Part shown: piece after piece, positions 1-13,440 of the stretch
Position numbering within the stretch: position 1 is the stretch's first letter
How the letters are laid out: each line of letters starts with the position of its first letter
From: Urechis unicinctus
Lineage: Eukaryota > Annelida > Polychaeta > Xenopneusta > Urechidae
Direction: 5' to 3'
Assembly (NCBI GenBank): GCA_034190875.2
Contig: CM067351.1
Coordinates: forward strand, 6,511,668 to 6,575,667
DNA: 64,000 bases
Notes under the pieces: model-generated
What the model saw: only the letters and a program-made list of their open reading frames with translations
What the model was told of the DNA's origin: nothing
The model's database searches: none
Position numbers and translations under genes: made by a program

Positions 1-770
1 TGCAAGGCATTCACGCCGCGTTAAGTGGAGAGAAATTGCTTACTAGGGGAAGAGAATACACTGCTTTGCTTGTATCGTGGTATCCGCGCTGAGAAGATCG
101 AGTCTGCTCCAATAGATCTCAGCTGCGGGGTGTATTAGATCTGCTCCCGGGGGTCGCCCATGTCGTCCGTCACCGAGACAAGACCACTGACCCCCACGCC
201 AGTCACCCTCACTGCTACCGCCGGCGGCCTGCAGAAGCGACAGAGGCCGGTGGTTAGAGAGGGTGGTAGGGATGGTTAGTGGCGGCTCAGGGCGGGTGTT
301 ATCTAGTGCGGAGTGACAGGAGAGGACAGCTTCTCACAAAGCCAGGGTGCGATGAGACCCGCCATGTCATGTCGTCAGCTCTGCCACAGTGATTGGTTGT
401 CTCGCATCTTTACATGTCATGCTAATACATTATATCAATGTCGTCCGCCTTCTCACCCACTCTCATGCAGTAAGCGCTGGTCGGCCCAGATAGCTACAGT
501 TTATTTTTTACAGAATGTGAGCGGCTGAAATGGTCAGATCATAAGGACCGATAACCAAGTGGCATGGCATTCAAAAGCGCTGGTCTGCGAGGTTCATGCA
601 AGTATCCCAATGGAATATGGACATGTAATCAGAAAGAAGAAAATTTTATAACGTTATGGGGCGAACATATTATCATCATGGAGACCGACAACGTCACTGA
701 AATTGTTCAGGAACCATTTCAAAGGATTGGTGTTTCATTTTAAACGGCCACTTAATATTCAACAAGCCCT
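1..770. repeat. Duplication arm A, first part
   Basis: This stretch is strongly similar, in the same orientation, to two blocks near 49-53 kb. Bases 1-510 match 49282-49760, sharing for example TTCACGCCGCGTTAAGTGG. Bases 528-770 match 52721-52975, sharing GCGGCTGAAATGGTCAGATC. The partner carries about 2.96 kb of extra sequence between the two blocks. The duplication probably extends left of the window. A 71-codon open frame at 313-528 shows no recognisable motif and I do not call it a gene. The match was found by eye; its percent identity is not measured. Confidence 0.85.
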
Positions 771-1129
771 TGTGGCTAATAAATAGAAGAAAACAGTGGA
801 CAAGTTATGGTGACCAGATATATTATGGACGCCAAGCGACTCACAGATGTCAGGAATATATGCTCCCATCCCGAGGTGGTATATATTATAGACTATAAGA
901 AGCCTATCAGTTAGGGTATGCTACAGTCGACCTTGAACAACGCTAAGGATTTGCGACCAGTTAAACAATCGGCAAGGCGAATATCTACAACATTGATAGA
1001 AGTGACAAATGTTTAGAATACAGCTTCAAATATAGTTCGAATTTCTTAATGGAAACGGCGCATGTTATTAAGAGCATGTGTTCTGTAATCCTATGGTGCT
1101 TCATTATTGATTTCTATTTGATTCTATGG

Positions 1130-2900
1130 CTCATCATAATGATGCCAGCAACATATTTTATCCCACAAGAGCTGCTAGGGAGGACAATCATTTTTGCAAC
1201 ACTGGAAACACGTTCAGCTGTTGTTTAGAGAAATTTACAGAAACTGTGAGATACTGTCTAGGGAGAAGTGCCATAAGTGGTATTAACATGACAATAACGG
1301 CAATGGATCATCAATGAAGTGTTGGCACCCTCCGTGTTTATCGACGCCCATAACTTTCGCGCATTCGATGCCAGCCATGTAAGAGATGTTATGTCAATTA
1401 TCGTTTCTTAATTAGTTCATCGTTATAAACAGCCTCTTGGTATATATGTCGACAGACGGGAGTATAAATATCATGAATTATGTTAGTCATCACCAGAGAT
1501 CGTCACTTATATGGCTCCAAATGGCACACTGACGCTAATATACGTCGATAGAGCAATTGATGACGGAATTTAGGTTTCAATCCATTGGAATAGACGACCA
1601 CAATGGTACTGTTTATCCCCAAATAAAACAGCTGTAAAGTTCGCACATAAACATCACAGCAACATGCTATTAGCATTAAAAATTAACAATTTGATTGACG
1701 AAATGAATATATTTGCAATATTACATAAAACGTTTCTGTATAATTCGGTGGCACTGTTTAGATCTGACACTCAATAGACCTGACACTGAATGAACCTGAC
1801 CACTCCCGTTCCAAAATCCTGATGTACTAAATGCTTCGATCAGGTCGCACGGGAAGAATCGGACTCAAAGAATTAACTGCATACAATTTGCATGACAAGT
1901 AGATTGCTGCAGGTAAAGTGTGTTGTTGTAAGGGTGATTTGTCGTAAGCACAGTTCCACTTTCGTTTCATCACCATTAAATCTGACCTAAACTCAACACG
2001 ATTCTACGCTGACAGAAAACAGCGGCCATCTTCTGTGTTGACAAAATAGAATACCTCCCACGCTGTGCAATGGTCACTTGATTGAGCGACTGGTATTATT
2101 CCAAAGCGACTGTTGTTGTTCTCTATAATCACGATAACTTGCTACATCATGTACCGAACAATTGATTACCGCCAATGCGCAAGTCATCCCTCAGATGTAT
2201 TGTCAAGTTGCCCAGCTAATTGGACGCAAACTCGTGCGTATTCGGAATTGGCACTATTGTATTGCATCCGTACGTAATGATAGGTTTTGTCCAGCAGTGA
2301 GATTCATTGAAGGACGCAAATTGAAGGAAAAGTGCAGCTATTATTTATGCTTCTGTCTAGTGCTTTCATTCGGATCACCCTTCATACACCTTAAAACGTA
2401 GCAGCCATTGCAGCATTCAGAATTGACAAATAGCTACTAACGTCTCAACTCCAGCAATTAATTGCAGATATGTGCAAGGAGGAATAAGAGCATCCTTTTA
2501 GAGATATTCCGGGAAAGAGCAATCAAGCAGACCTAAATGACGTTTGCTATTTATCATGCCTAAAAGCAAGTTATTTGACATTAAAATTGCCTTTTAGAGG
2601 GCCATTATGAATTTTACCCAGACCACATTTTTTCATAATGTGCACCATGCACACCTGTGCTAGGCCTGATATGCCTGCTGATTGTCGGTTCAAAACGAGA
2701 CATGGTGTTTTATGACACAAATAGAACCCAGGTATATTAATGCATTAGAGCGTCCGATGTGCTATGTGGCTATTCAGTACTCGTTACCAGAGACAAAAAT
2801 AATTGTCAATGTTCGGCTGATGTATTACCATAAATCTCGGTTGAAGTTCACCAATTCCTCAAAAGGTAGTTAAAATTGCGGTGTTTGCTTATTAATTTCA
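1130..2900. repeat. R4 dispersed repeat, copy 1
   Basis: This is a diverged member of a repeat family also present at 15640-17945, 19900-21460 and 62150-63545. Bases 1240-1320 match 19990-20060, sharing GCAATGGATCATCAA and AAGAAGTGCCATAA-like words. Bases 1980-2400 and 2460-2870 match parts of 21040-21200 and 62500-63230 in the same order. No intact protein is visible; short open frames at 1126-1317, 2162-2401 and 2682-2873 have no known motif. The block falls within bases 771-4175, which the partner arm at 49-55 kb lacks. It could therefore be an insertion into arm A or a deletion from arm B. Bases 771-1130 hold nothing I recognise. Confidence 0.6.
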
Positions 2901-4229
2901 GGTTAATTTGTATATAACTGAACGATGTTTTTGCATAGTACACGAAACATGGCATCGGAGTGCACCTCTTTGCTGTGTGTATCAGGCTTGACTTAAGTGT
3001 CTCTCGACAATTTAATTACCACACTATTTATATTAGTCACTGTAGCTTAGAAGGTTTATGATCACTTTTTATGCATAAGTAGAACAAGTTTAAACGAAGC
3101 ATAAATCTTTACAGGTTTTGGAACCGATTAGTACGAGATGAACAGCCAGATAATGGTATGTATATATTGCATAAATAATCCATTTTTTTCTTACTCGCTA
3201 GGGATATAAATAAGACCTGAGGGTCGATAAAATTGGATCCGAGGCTGATACAAAGATTGCCATTATTTATGCTCTGTGTAACCTTTCCATCAAGTGAGAC
3301 ACGCAGATAAATGTGGTTGGATCGTTAATTTGGTAGGTGTATGAGAAAGTTCATATTAAGAATGTCCCAATTATCTGTGTAATAACTTCCCTCTGCAAAA
3401 GCATTGACCATACTCTTCATAAATCAGATGAGATACAACTATTGCAAATGGATCATTAACTATTAATGTTTTCCGTCTCTTAATTGTAGAGTCATGAACT
3501 TGTTAACATCCGAATGGGACACGTACCTAATACACTTTAATGCGCAACTAATACGACGAGGATAGCAGCACGATAGTGCATGTATGACAAAGAATATTGA
3601 TGCTAATAAACTTCTAGAGCAATGTTTAGAACTACGTTGCAAATGCTCATAATGTGCCACGAAAACAACCCTCTTGTTTGCGTGGATATTTTGCAAAGAA
3701 GTCACACTGCAATTAAATTATATTTGCGTTAGGTAATGATATTAACTTAGTATTCCTTCTTCAAAAGGATTATCTTTAGGATAAATCGTGATATAAAAAT
3801 ACTGGACTTTGCTCGCCAGGGAGAATATTCAGTACAAGGGAAACAGGCAATCGGAGAGATTCATGGCTGTGTTCCTGAAGGCCACCCAGAGGTCAGTGCT
3901 ACTAAGATGACAATAGGGGCCACTCGCACTGGTATTGAACAGCTTCATGCCGCGTTAAGTTATGGTCATAAAACGTCGGTATTGTAAAAATACTTTAATT
4001 GCAAGTTATTGCACAGTGTGCAAAGCTGATAGTCGTTGAAAAATGGGTAAAGTTTTGTTATGATGCAATTTATGGGGACGTAATGACATTTCTAATATGA
4101 TATGTCTTCCCACTGTCTGCTAATTAGACCAGTTTAAACAAATGAGCGGCATTCTAATCACTTCTCATTGTGATAAATTGTACCATGCGCAGGCACATGA
4201 TGTAGGTTACATTCATTACATGGTATCAA
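2901..4229. other. No gene recognised
   Basis: This AT-rich stretch contains only short open frames without motifs, such as 3463-3705 on the minus strand. Near 3948-3965 there is a short word, GCCGCGTTAAGT, also seen at the start of the window and at 49290, but the match does not extend. Similarity to arm B resumes only at about 4175. Confidence 0.5.
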
Positions 4230-5390
4230 TCGGGTATTATGATGATAATGTTGTAGCGCGAATGGGGCTGTTTACATGCTGATTAGAAATTGGATGGAAT
4301 CTTACCTCACTGGAAGATGTAGATAGGAGTACCTCAGGGCTCTCCCCTGAAGGAACTCTTTGCTCGCCACGCCATTGACCGGCATGGGTTTGCTGATGAC
4401 AGCCAGCTTTACACACTCCCAAGGGAAAAGGTGCTTGCTCCAATGAAAGTGGTCGGACGTATGGAGAAATATGTGACGGATGTGAGGGTATGGATGATCA
4501 ATAACAAACTGAAACTGAAAGATTCATGGTATTATCCAGGCGGAATTCCAGGCAGTTGTATAAATTGTAAGTGAGAGTCGGCGATGAAATCATCACGACC
4601 ATAGTCACCGTGCAGTGCTTGATAACGAACTGTACATGGAAGCTCGAGTGAATAAAGTCATCAAGGGAGTGTACTACAACCCGAGACGAATTGCGCTATT
4701 CGGAGATTTCAGACACATGATGCATGCGCTAAGATCATCCATGCAATCATTACCACTTAGCTTCATTTTCACAATGGATAAATGGCTGGATCGCCAGTCA
4801 TCTCCCTAACACGATTACAGGTTGCCCCAAACAACGCAGACCGATTGCACGAGTGAGCGGGAGAGAACATATAGCACTTGTTCTGTCAAATCTTTATTTG
4901 CTACCTGTAAAACAGCGCATTGCTTACAAGATCCTCAAAATGATTAGCAAAGCGCTGTACACAACTTCAGTCCCACAAAATACCTCACAGAACATTTAAT
5001 CATCTACAAGCCAGGAATAGCACTGAGGTCATCCTCGGATCCATGGACACTAGTTGTACCAGGATCCACCCTCCAGTATGGTAGCAACTCCTCTGGAGTG
5101 GTAGCCTCTGGAACTCTCTGCCTGCAGATATCAGACAACCACATTCTGTGATAATATTAAAAGATAAGCATAATGCATTTTTATTCAAACAAGAGCTTGA
5201 TAAATCATGTTGCCACAAAGGAATGCTTTGCACATATAATTCAATTATGTTGTGAAATAACTATCTACTATTTTCACTCTTTTATTTATATAAATATATG
5301 CAAAATCATTTTATTTGCAGCGCATAGAAACATTGCATTTGTAATGTTGCACCGAATAAATCGTTAAATTATTATTATTATTACTAAACT
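4230..5390 (+). pseudogene. LINE reverse transcriptase 3' fragment
   Basis: This is the decayed 3' end of a non-LTR retrotransposon in several frames. In order it shows a thumb/palm segment with SYLTGRCR (about 4300), the catalytic motif HGFADDSQLYT (about 4385-4420), the helix VWMINNKLKLKDS (about 4487-4522), and VKQRIAYKILKM (about 4910-4945). It ends with a C-terminal motif, WNSLPADIRQPHSV followed by FLFK (about 5108-5190). Such a tail is typical of CR1/L2/Jockey-like LINEs. There are many stops and frameshifts, and nothing upstream of the mid-palm survives. It ends in an ATT-rich microsatellite (about 5366-5385), as expected of some LINE 3' tails. A second copy lies at 53540-54440 in the paired duplication arm. 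The exact clade is not resolved. Confidence 0.85.
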
Positions 5391-6300
5391 AGCCCCGCAA
5401 GATTTATGTTGAAAAACACCGAAAGACTTAGTAAATAGTAATGGCGTTCAATCCTAATAGCTTGTGCACAGCTGCTGTGTATTGAAAGCTCGTATTGTAC
5501 ATCATGACACTGTACTAGTTGTCTTATTGTAGATCATGACGCTGTGCTAATTGTCTTATTGTAGATCATGACGCTGTGCTAATTGTCTTATTGTAGATCA
5601 TGACGCTGTGCTAATTGTCTTAATGTACTGGTTGTCTTATTGTAGATCATGACACTGTACTAGTTGTCTTATTGTAGATCATGACGCTGTGCTAATTGTC
5701 TTATTGTACTGGTTGTCTTATTGTAGGTTATGTACTAGTTGGCGTCCTCAACTGTACTTGAAAAATCGATAAATTGCAGTGGCGGGTTATCGAATGGAAA
5801 ATAATAGGTCTTCATCCAACCTCTCCATTGTTTAAGGTGTAACATATAAATGAACAAATCTACTGCATTATTGCATTAATTAAAAGAAATTGAAATATCG
5901 TTTTTTGTGCGATTCACATTGAACGCCCATAAAAAGCATTAATTTATTGTGATTCGGTGATAATCAAAATGGCAATAATAGATTAATTGCATATCATCTC
6001 TGATGTGGATCTCATCTTTTTCGACAGGCCCTGTACCTTGTTTATCATCCGTTTTGTAGGATAATGCCCTAGAAATGTCTTGCAAGCTAATTTAATGTCC
6101 GTATATTGTGCTCAAGTCTCATAAGCGCCAACCAGGCAGATAACAGGGATCATTGAGTGACTGCGAAATGGTGGATTGCGTATTCATCGGTAATATATTG
6201 ACAGGACATAAACTTTTCCCATATATATGAGCTTATCCAACAATAGGATATCATCAACGGTTCTTGCAGGTGAGTTTTTGCAATACGGTCGCGTGCAAGC
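5391..6300. repeat. Duplication arm A, third part
   Basis: Beyond the LINE end, similarity to the partner arm continues. Bases 5395-5480 match 54455-54560, sharing ATGGCGTTCAATCCTAATAG. Bases 5765-6280 match 54940-55470, sharing GCAGTGGCGGGTTATCGAAT. The LINE fragment was therefore already in place before the duplication. No coding sequence is visible. Confidence 0.8.
5498..5745. repeat. 32-bp minisatellite
   Basis: There are about six copies of a 32-bp unit of the form ATCATGACGCTGTGCTAATT plus GTCTTATTGTAG. Two partial units are interspersed (around 5620-5640 and 5705-5725). Variants alternate between GACGCTGTGCTAATT and GACACTGTACTAGTT. The equivalent place in arm B (54857-54925) has only about two units, so the array expanded or contracted after the duplication. 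Confidence 0.95.
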
Positions 6301-6449
6301 GAAATTTGTTCATAGGTTTCTGAAAATTCATCCGAACCTGCTGACCCAAACAAACCTATGCACGCCGGCCAACATACGGTGACTGAAACCATCTCTTCAC
6401 TATAATATATAACATAATGGTTGTAAAACATGCGTCTAATCAAACTCAT

Positions 6450-7480
6450 TAGGGGTTGAAATGAACACAACACTGGCGATGTTGTGGTTACATGCGATGA
6501 TGGCAGCAATGAATTATTAACTCGTACCAAGGTATCCTAATACCCCATTTACCGCGAAGTACTGGTGCATGAGCCAGACGAATATTGACCGTATTTGTGT
6601 ACCGATAACAATCAGTGAGTAATATAGGGTGTTTAAAGCGTTATGCCTACCAAGTTGCCTGGAATATTCAGAAGATTGAGGAGACAAACGTAGTGTTAAA
6701 GATGGTGTTATCACCATATTCAGAGCTGTTAATCATCGCTGAAGCGTTTAGGTAATTGTGGTTACTTTATCTATGGTATGGACAGATTCCAGATTAAGCT
6801 CATGATTTACTTCCTCGTTGGAGTTCCTTTCTTCTATTGGCGATCGTTATCCCTTGCCGATCATAATATCGATTGTACGAAAAAACACTGATAGTTTTCC
6901 ATCAAACAACTGAGAATTAACCTTTTTTATCAGCTTCGTATTTTGAGATCGATGTGCACTTGGAAGTTTGGCTTATAAATGTGGCTGATATATTTTCATC
7001 GATTACCGTCTCAGGCAAGACGAACGGCAAATCGTTATTTCAAAATCACTTTTCTGAACTGATTGAAAAAGATATGATCTTATATAAATATGAGACAATT
7101 AACAGAAGTTCAATTCCAAAACTTATTGACAAGCTCTAGCTTGTATAATGATGGCTTATAGCACTTCTTGAATGCATTATCAATCACCTATTATTAATGG
7201 CATCATGTGTTGATATTCATACAAACATATTAATATATCCATTCCTTACATGAAGCACACAATCTCAGGGTAGGCCAAGTATCTATTATATCTACAAAAT
7301 AATCGCCGCAACAACACTGGCAGAATATAATAGCCTATCCTTTTAATTGACTGCCGGGCCCTCATTAACTTACCCTGAAATCATGCTACTCATTCCAAGG
7401 GTAAATGTCTTCAAGAAGTCCTCCAATAGACCGTGACTTCATCAATAGTGGTGGGGTCTTATTCGCAAACGCGCCCAGGT
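6450..7480. repeat. R3 dispersed repeat, copy 1
   Basis: Bases 6770-7480 match 24690-25390 in the same order, sharing GATAGTTTTCCATCAAA-type words and AATTAACC. Bases 6450-6900 also match 9890-10340 more weakly, sharing ATCAGTGAGTAATAT. No intact protein is seen; the 126- and 66-codon frames at 6150-6717 on the minus strand have no known motif. This looks like an old non-autonomous repeat or a fragment of a larger unit. Confidence 0.7.
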
Positions 7481-8599
7481 AACTGTAACTGCTCTTCTTG
7501 AGAAATAATTTCCCAAGTCAGCACTCGCATGCTGTAAGTTATGTCCTGGTGCAGTTGATAAATGGATTCATCTTATCTTACGCCAGCAGCTCGCTTAGTT
7601 AAGCGGAATGAATGACTCGTCGGTCAGTGATGCGTGCAATGTGTAATATCGATGCATATTTAGATCGATTGGCTGTGTATTATCCCCATAGATGGACATA
7701 TTATATCAGCCTAGATACTATTGAATCGTGGTTATTAAGGTAATTTGTTCAAAAATCTAAGCATTACTTGGAATGCTTTGAACAGAAACTGCTGACTTCG
7801 TAAACTGCCAAGGCAAATAGACAATTGGCAAGTATTAACAGGTCCCATACTTAGATTGACATGCGATGATTTCCTACCATTTCCAATTACACCAGGAGGC
7901 TTGAAAAATGTAACCTATCCATAAAAGAAGCTGGGGATAATTATTCTTCCGATAAGCGAAACGTATTAAAATCTTGCTGCGTACTACTAAATAACAATAC
8001 TAATAAGAATTTTGCGAGCGTACATGCACATTCACTATGAATATGCACATATTCAGAAAAAAGTAAATCGGAGCGTAATTTCCGATGACGACATTGAGTC
8101 ATTCATTTTTATAACTACGTATAATTCACAATACAGTGTGCAATAATTATAATATAATACTTATAAGTTAAATTTACTGTCACCAACTTTTGCAGTGGTT
8201 TTTGATTTATGCCAGCAAAATAGATATTCACCGGATATATCGCTGTTTCAGTGAGTGACGATATTTTGTCAGTTTTCCCTGATAAGTTGCTTTCGATAAA
8301 ATTTGCCTCTTCCTCGAATCATTTCCTTGTAATTCGTGCTTGGTAAATATAAAATACTGGGTAAAAATTAGCCAGACAAATGGCATCAAACGTTTTAAGA
8401 CCGTTGCGACGGGGTGGATAAAAACCAACCATTTATTTAATTAAAAATGGTCCGCAGAACTTCTTAAATATCACTATGCTGCTGATGACAATCGACCACG
8501 TAAGATAGGGATCTATAGACACTATCGCCCTACCACACTAATACACGTACCAAACGAATAACCAAATATGTTGTAAACATCCGTCAAACAATATTCCCT

Positions 8600-8600
<1 letters not shown>
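7481..8600. other. No gene recognised
   Basis: AT-rich sequence with only short unremarkable open frames, such as 8228-8428 on the minus strand. I see no repeat partner within the window. Confidence 0.5.
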
Positions 8601-9200
<600 letters not shown>

Positions 9201-9229
9201 CAATCCTGTGGCTGCCGTACTTATCGCCT

Positions 9230-9560
9230 ACCTTATGGGACCCATATCAGTAGACACCGTGATTTTGTCTTTGTCAAAAGCGTCGCATACAGGTCAGCAG
9301 TGCCTGAATTTGAGAGTCCGACAGATGTGATTGCATCAACACAAGATTAAAGGGTAAAGTGGAATACGTTGTCAACTGACGCGATACGCGATATGATAAA
9401 TGCTGACGGCAAGCGAGCGTGAGACAATGGTCAATAGATAATGCTGTAATGCTCAGATTACCAGATGGTGCCATTTTACGAATTCATAAAACATAGCGCA
9501 ATCGGTTATGCAGCGGAATGAAAAGAATTGGGTGCACGGAATGAATGACGCTTTCATCCA
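9230..9560. repeat. R2 dispersed repeat copy
   Basis: This is a diverged match to 51430-51740. Shared blocks run in order: TGTCAAAAGCG, GATAAATG, CAGAT(A/T)ACCAGATGG, TCATAAAACATA, GCGGAAT and GAATGA. No coding sequence is supported, although short open frames cross it in both directions (9132-9350 plus, 9274-9474 minus). Confidence 0.6.
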
Positions 9561-9889
9561 AGATAATGAGTAACCTGTATTGGCAGCATTCGTAGTTGTA
9601 AAGGGTCAAGTATATATGTCATCAGGTGAAACAAAAATATATCATATCGATGTATGCTTTGCCCCTTATACATTTGTCCACAGCAATTCAATCCCATCTT
9701 TTCGTGCTAGTTGTAATAAATCAAGCAGCATATCTTTTTGCAGATGAGGCGGTGGTAAGGCAATAATATACTTATCTGACCGGTATGGCACAATCTATGT
9801 AATTAAAAATAATCCCGATATAATTTCTCGCGCACATATTTGTTAATCAAGCCATCTGTGTTATCTTTAAGCGACTATCACAACAGAGG

Positions 9890-10340
9890 AGTACAGGCCT
9901 CGAAATATACATTCTGTCTAACTTCTCTGGGATTGTAATCAGCAAGAAACGACCAATATTGGAGAAGATGTTGGTAGTGACAAACATTTGATTGGAACTG
10001 AGGTGTAAGAGGAACCATTATATCGCAATATATTGGTGTTCGAGACAGACGTAGACAGAACACTATTGTGAACCGATCACTATCAGTGAGTAATATGTGT
10101 TTGTAAAACATGTAACCTCCAAAGAAGAATAAGCGGATGATGTGACAGAGGTCGTGCAATAAAAGCTTCCATCGTCATATAATGGGGCGGACATCAGCAG
10201 TCAAGCGCTAAGGCAAATGGGGTGTAGATAAATTCTAGATTCAGACCAGGGCTTCCCACACATCCGAATGACAATTTCCCTTGACGATTATTAGATTCAT
10301 TTATAAGAAATACAGCACTCATAGTTGTATACCCACTACG
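9890..10340. repeat. R3 dispersed repeat, copy 2
   Basis: A weak but ordered match to 6450-6900 and, further on, to 24776-24840: ATCAGTGAGTAATAT, then CCCTTG followed by AATACAGCACT and ATAGTT. The 93-codon minus-strand frame at 9878-10159 is not conserved as protein in the other copies and is not called a gene. Confidence 0.5.
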
Positions 10341-11279
10341 AATTCATTTTCTTGCCAAGTGCATTGTATGAAGTATGATCTCCTGGCACATGGTATTGTT
10401 TTATTTTTTACAGTACTGTACCCATAAGTGTATGATCAATTATTCTTGATTCTGTTCAATGTTCTTCTCTTAAATGCATTTTATTCTTTTGAACATGATA
10501 CGAGGACTCATACATCTCATGATGTCTCGTCCTCATTGTCACCAACAAACTTTGCATATCCTACTCGAATTATTATTTATAATGTATGATATGTTGTTGT
10601 TGTTGACAAATAAATAAATCAATCAATATATCAATATACAGTAAGCCGACTTTGGTGGATGACCAGCCTTCACTAGCATTCGCCTCCTCATTAATGCAGT
10701 GTATGCTTATTGTTGTAGTGAATAAAGTGAAGTATCTAGACCAACCCAACACGTCATTCATATCTCATTATCAGAGAAGGTTCACATCCTTCTAGCTGTA
10801 TATTACTTTATGTCAAATATCAGACGTTACATTATACTTTTCATTTTGAAAAAATATATATAATAGTCTGGCATTCAAATGTTTTGGTTGATATTGTAAG
10901 CCTATTGATTCATCCTAAAGTTATGAGTAATTGGAGCGCAGAATAATCATGCACAGCTTACAGAGACATCGTATGACCATAGGTTTTGAGATATGATAGG
11001 TACGAAGGATGATAGAGATATTTGACGAAGATGGTTCTGGTAGTCACGGTGATCTTATTTATTGCAAACTGTGATGTCCTTAAAGCGAGCACAGGTAGGT
11101 ACATATCATGGTATATATATTAGCTCTCAATTTGCGTGGGTTGCTGGTACCGTCGGCGGTATAGAACAAGGGCAGTAACATTCAGTTATTCACTCTACTC
11201 TTCAGCAAATCATTGGCCTGCTAAATTCTGTGATTGATCTCGCAATCTGACACAACCCAGTAATGGTTAAAGCCCCGTC
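10341..11279. other. No gene; partial R4-like patch
   Basis: No coding sequence is recognised here. Bases 11200-11316 resemble 20765-20880 of R4 copy 3, sharing TGCTATTCGTAT and GCAGCAGTGGTT-type words. The decayed LINE that starts near 11280 may thus have inserted into or next to an R4 copy. Confidence 0.45.
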
Positions 11280-13440
11280 TCTCTCGTGCTATTCGTATGC
11301 AGCAGTGGTTATTTGGCCACATTTAAAGAAGGAGCAATGAGAGCGACGTCATCAGCATAACTAAGTGCGCCTGCATAACGGTGACCAATATGGCACCCTA
11401 TTCCCCTGTTTGAGAGTCGTGACAATAAGTCATCGATATACACACCAAACGAAATAGATGACAAAACCGCCCCTTGTTTGACTCCATTAGTACAATTAAA
11501 AATGTCAGAGAAGCTATTGCTCTACTTGACTCTTAACGTTTGATGCGTATACATATTAAGAAGGAGTTTTGCAGTCATAGCACACATACCACGCTATTGT
11601 AACAAACCAAACAATTTCATAAAATTAACTCGATCAAACGCTTTGGAAGCATCCAATAATATGACATAACATGGTGAGTCTTTGCTGACATAATTATTTA
11701 TGATTTCTTTTAATACAAAAGTGCACTGTGTTGTTGAGTGTGACGGTTTAAATCCAAATTGTAAACTACCCGATCTCAATACATCACTTTGATAGTCAAT
11801 AATCACATTATCTAGCAGTTTCCCTATGATACTACTAAGAGCTAGTGATCGATAAATATCACTACTGTTCAATGATTTCTTTCTGTTCTTAGGAATAGGA
11901 ACAAGCGTAGATGTTAGCATACCAGGTGGCGTATGTGCATGATACAACATCATAGTAAAAAGTTTTGATAGGTGGGCATATAACTCATCACAGCCATTCA
12001 GTATGTGATCCGAAGTTATTTCACAAACACCGTCTGTCTTATCTTATGTCGATAGCATGCAAGGAGCCACGTGTACCACCAGCACAATTAGAGTGTACAT
12101 CATGACTCAATGATGCATTAAGGGCATCTATTGCAGACTTACTATAAGACACATTATTGTAAAGTATTTCATATTAATCTTTAAAGACATTGCATATCTC
12201 GTCGTCGCCGTGCACGCCATCCATTACGGACACGGTCGACTTATTTTTGAAATGCTTCTTCCGTATTTCTTTCCAGAAATTGCGACCATCACTTGTGGCC
12301 AAAGAAACTGCCATTCTATCAGACGCTAGCTAATTTTGATTTCTGATCACGTACCGTGACGCCCTTTTATAATCCCGTTTTGCTTTACAGTGGATGTCTT
12401 TAAGAACGCCAGATGTGGGGCACCCATTTTCCACCCAGAGTCGACACGAAAATATTGATTTTGCTTTCAGCAGATTGACTTGTTCACCCCAGCCAGGCCG
12501 ATGTTTACGTTTCCTATTCCCAGGAATACACTGAACAGCTGCTCGGACACACGCATTCACGATTTCCTCATAGTAACGATCAATATCTTCATAATGGTTA
12601 TTGCAATCAATCTGTGTACAAATAAATGCATCATTTGAAACATTCAGGTCAAGTAATAACTCAATTTACGCATTTAACTATGAATGCAATATGTATATCT
12701 AGCCGTGCAAGTACAGGACTGTGGTCAGATAAATTATCTCCTTCATGAAGACATTCGTATTTTGACACTGATGAACTCAGACTTTCGGACAACATAAAAT
12801 GGTCTAGTGTTGACCTTGTATGTGACATATCACTCTCATAGGTAAAATCTACATAGTTATTATCTAACAAATCGCAAGGAATTAAACATTGCTCCTCACA
12901 AAAAGTCTTCAGGGCAACAGTGTGAGGGGAATCGGCGCGAGCGAAGTCTGTGTTTAGGTCACCTCCAATAATTATACCATCGACATCAGTACAAGACATT
13001 ATGACTGAGTTGACGTGGACAAGCAGCTCGACTTACTCATTGGTAGGTGCTGACCTTGGATTAACATCACATGGCATACACAAATTGATAACTAGAATCC
13101 TGTGGGACATATTGTTAGAGTGCAGGGTTAAAATGCAAGCGTGACACCTTCTATTATGTATACCATCGATCGGGGATATAGTTAATTTGGACGTCTTTTT
13201 CTGTATAAACGCACATCCACCATAAGGTCTTCCCTTAATCAAATCAGTCATTCATACCAGAAATGCCTGTAACTGATACGTTGCTGAGCAAGATCTTTTT
13301 CTGACAACCGATGTTCTTGGATTAGGAGAACATCACATTTGCCTTATAGATTGCGTATGTACATTATGGTGCCTTCATTGTGCCCTCGACAGTTATACGT
13401 GCATATTGTAAAGTTGCAGTCAGCCATAGTAAAGAATAAA
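11280..13440 (-). pseudogene. Decayed LINE pol (endonuclease + RT)
   Basis: This is the second ORF of a non-LTR retrotransposon, read from right to left and broken into pieces. Around 13250-13400 is the degenerate start of an apurinic-type endonuclease (QEHWLSEKDL-like). At 12661-12999 the endonuclease continues with GGDLNTDF near its start, RSTLDHFMLS in the middle and LSDHSPVLARLD at the end, which are catalytic and metal-site motifs. At 12330-12560 is the linker before the RT (DIHCKAKRDYKRA). At 11594-11953 are RT fingers and palm: YRSLALSSIIGKLLD, LQFGFKPSHSTTQCTFVL and LLDASKAFDRVN. Below 11594, remnants of the GV(K)QGG and ADD blocks persist in broken frames. The thumb and C-terminus are missing. 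Clade not assigned; gene order and ORF1 type suggest a CR1/L2-like or related group. Confidence 0.85.

Noticed and set aside
5498-5745. Regularly repeated 32-bp units that resemble a CRISPR array
   Set aside because: Units are directly adjacent with no unique spacers, there are no cas genes and the context is eukaryotic; it is a minisatellite.
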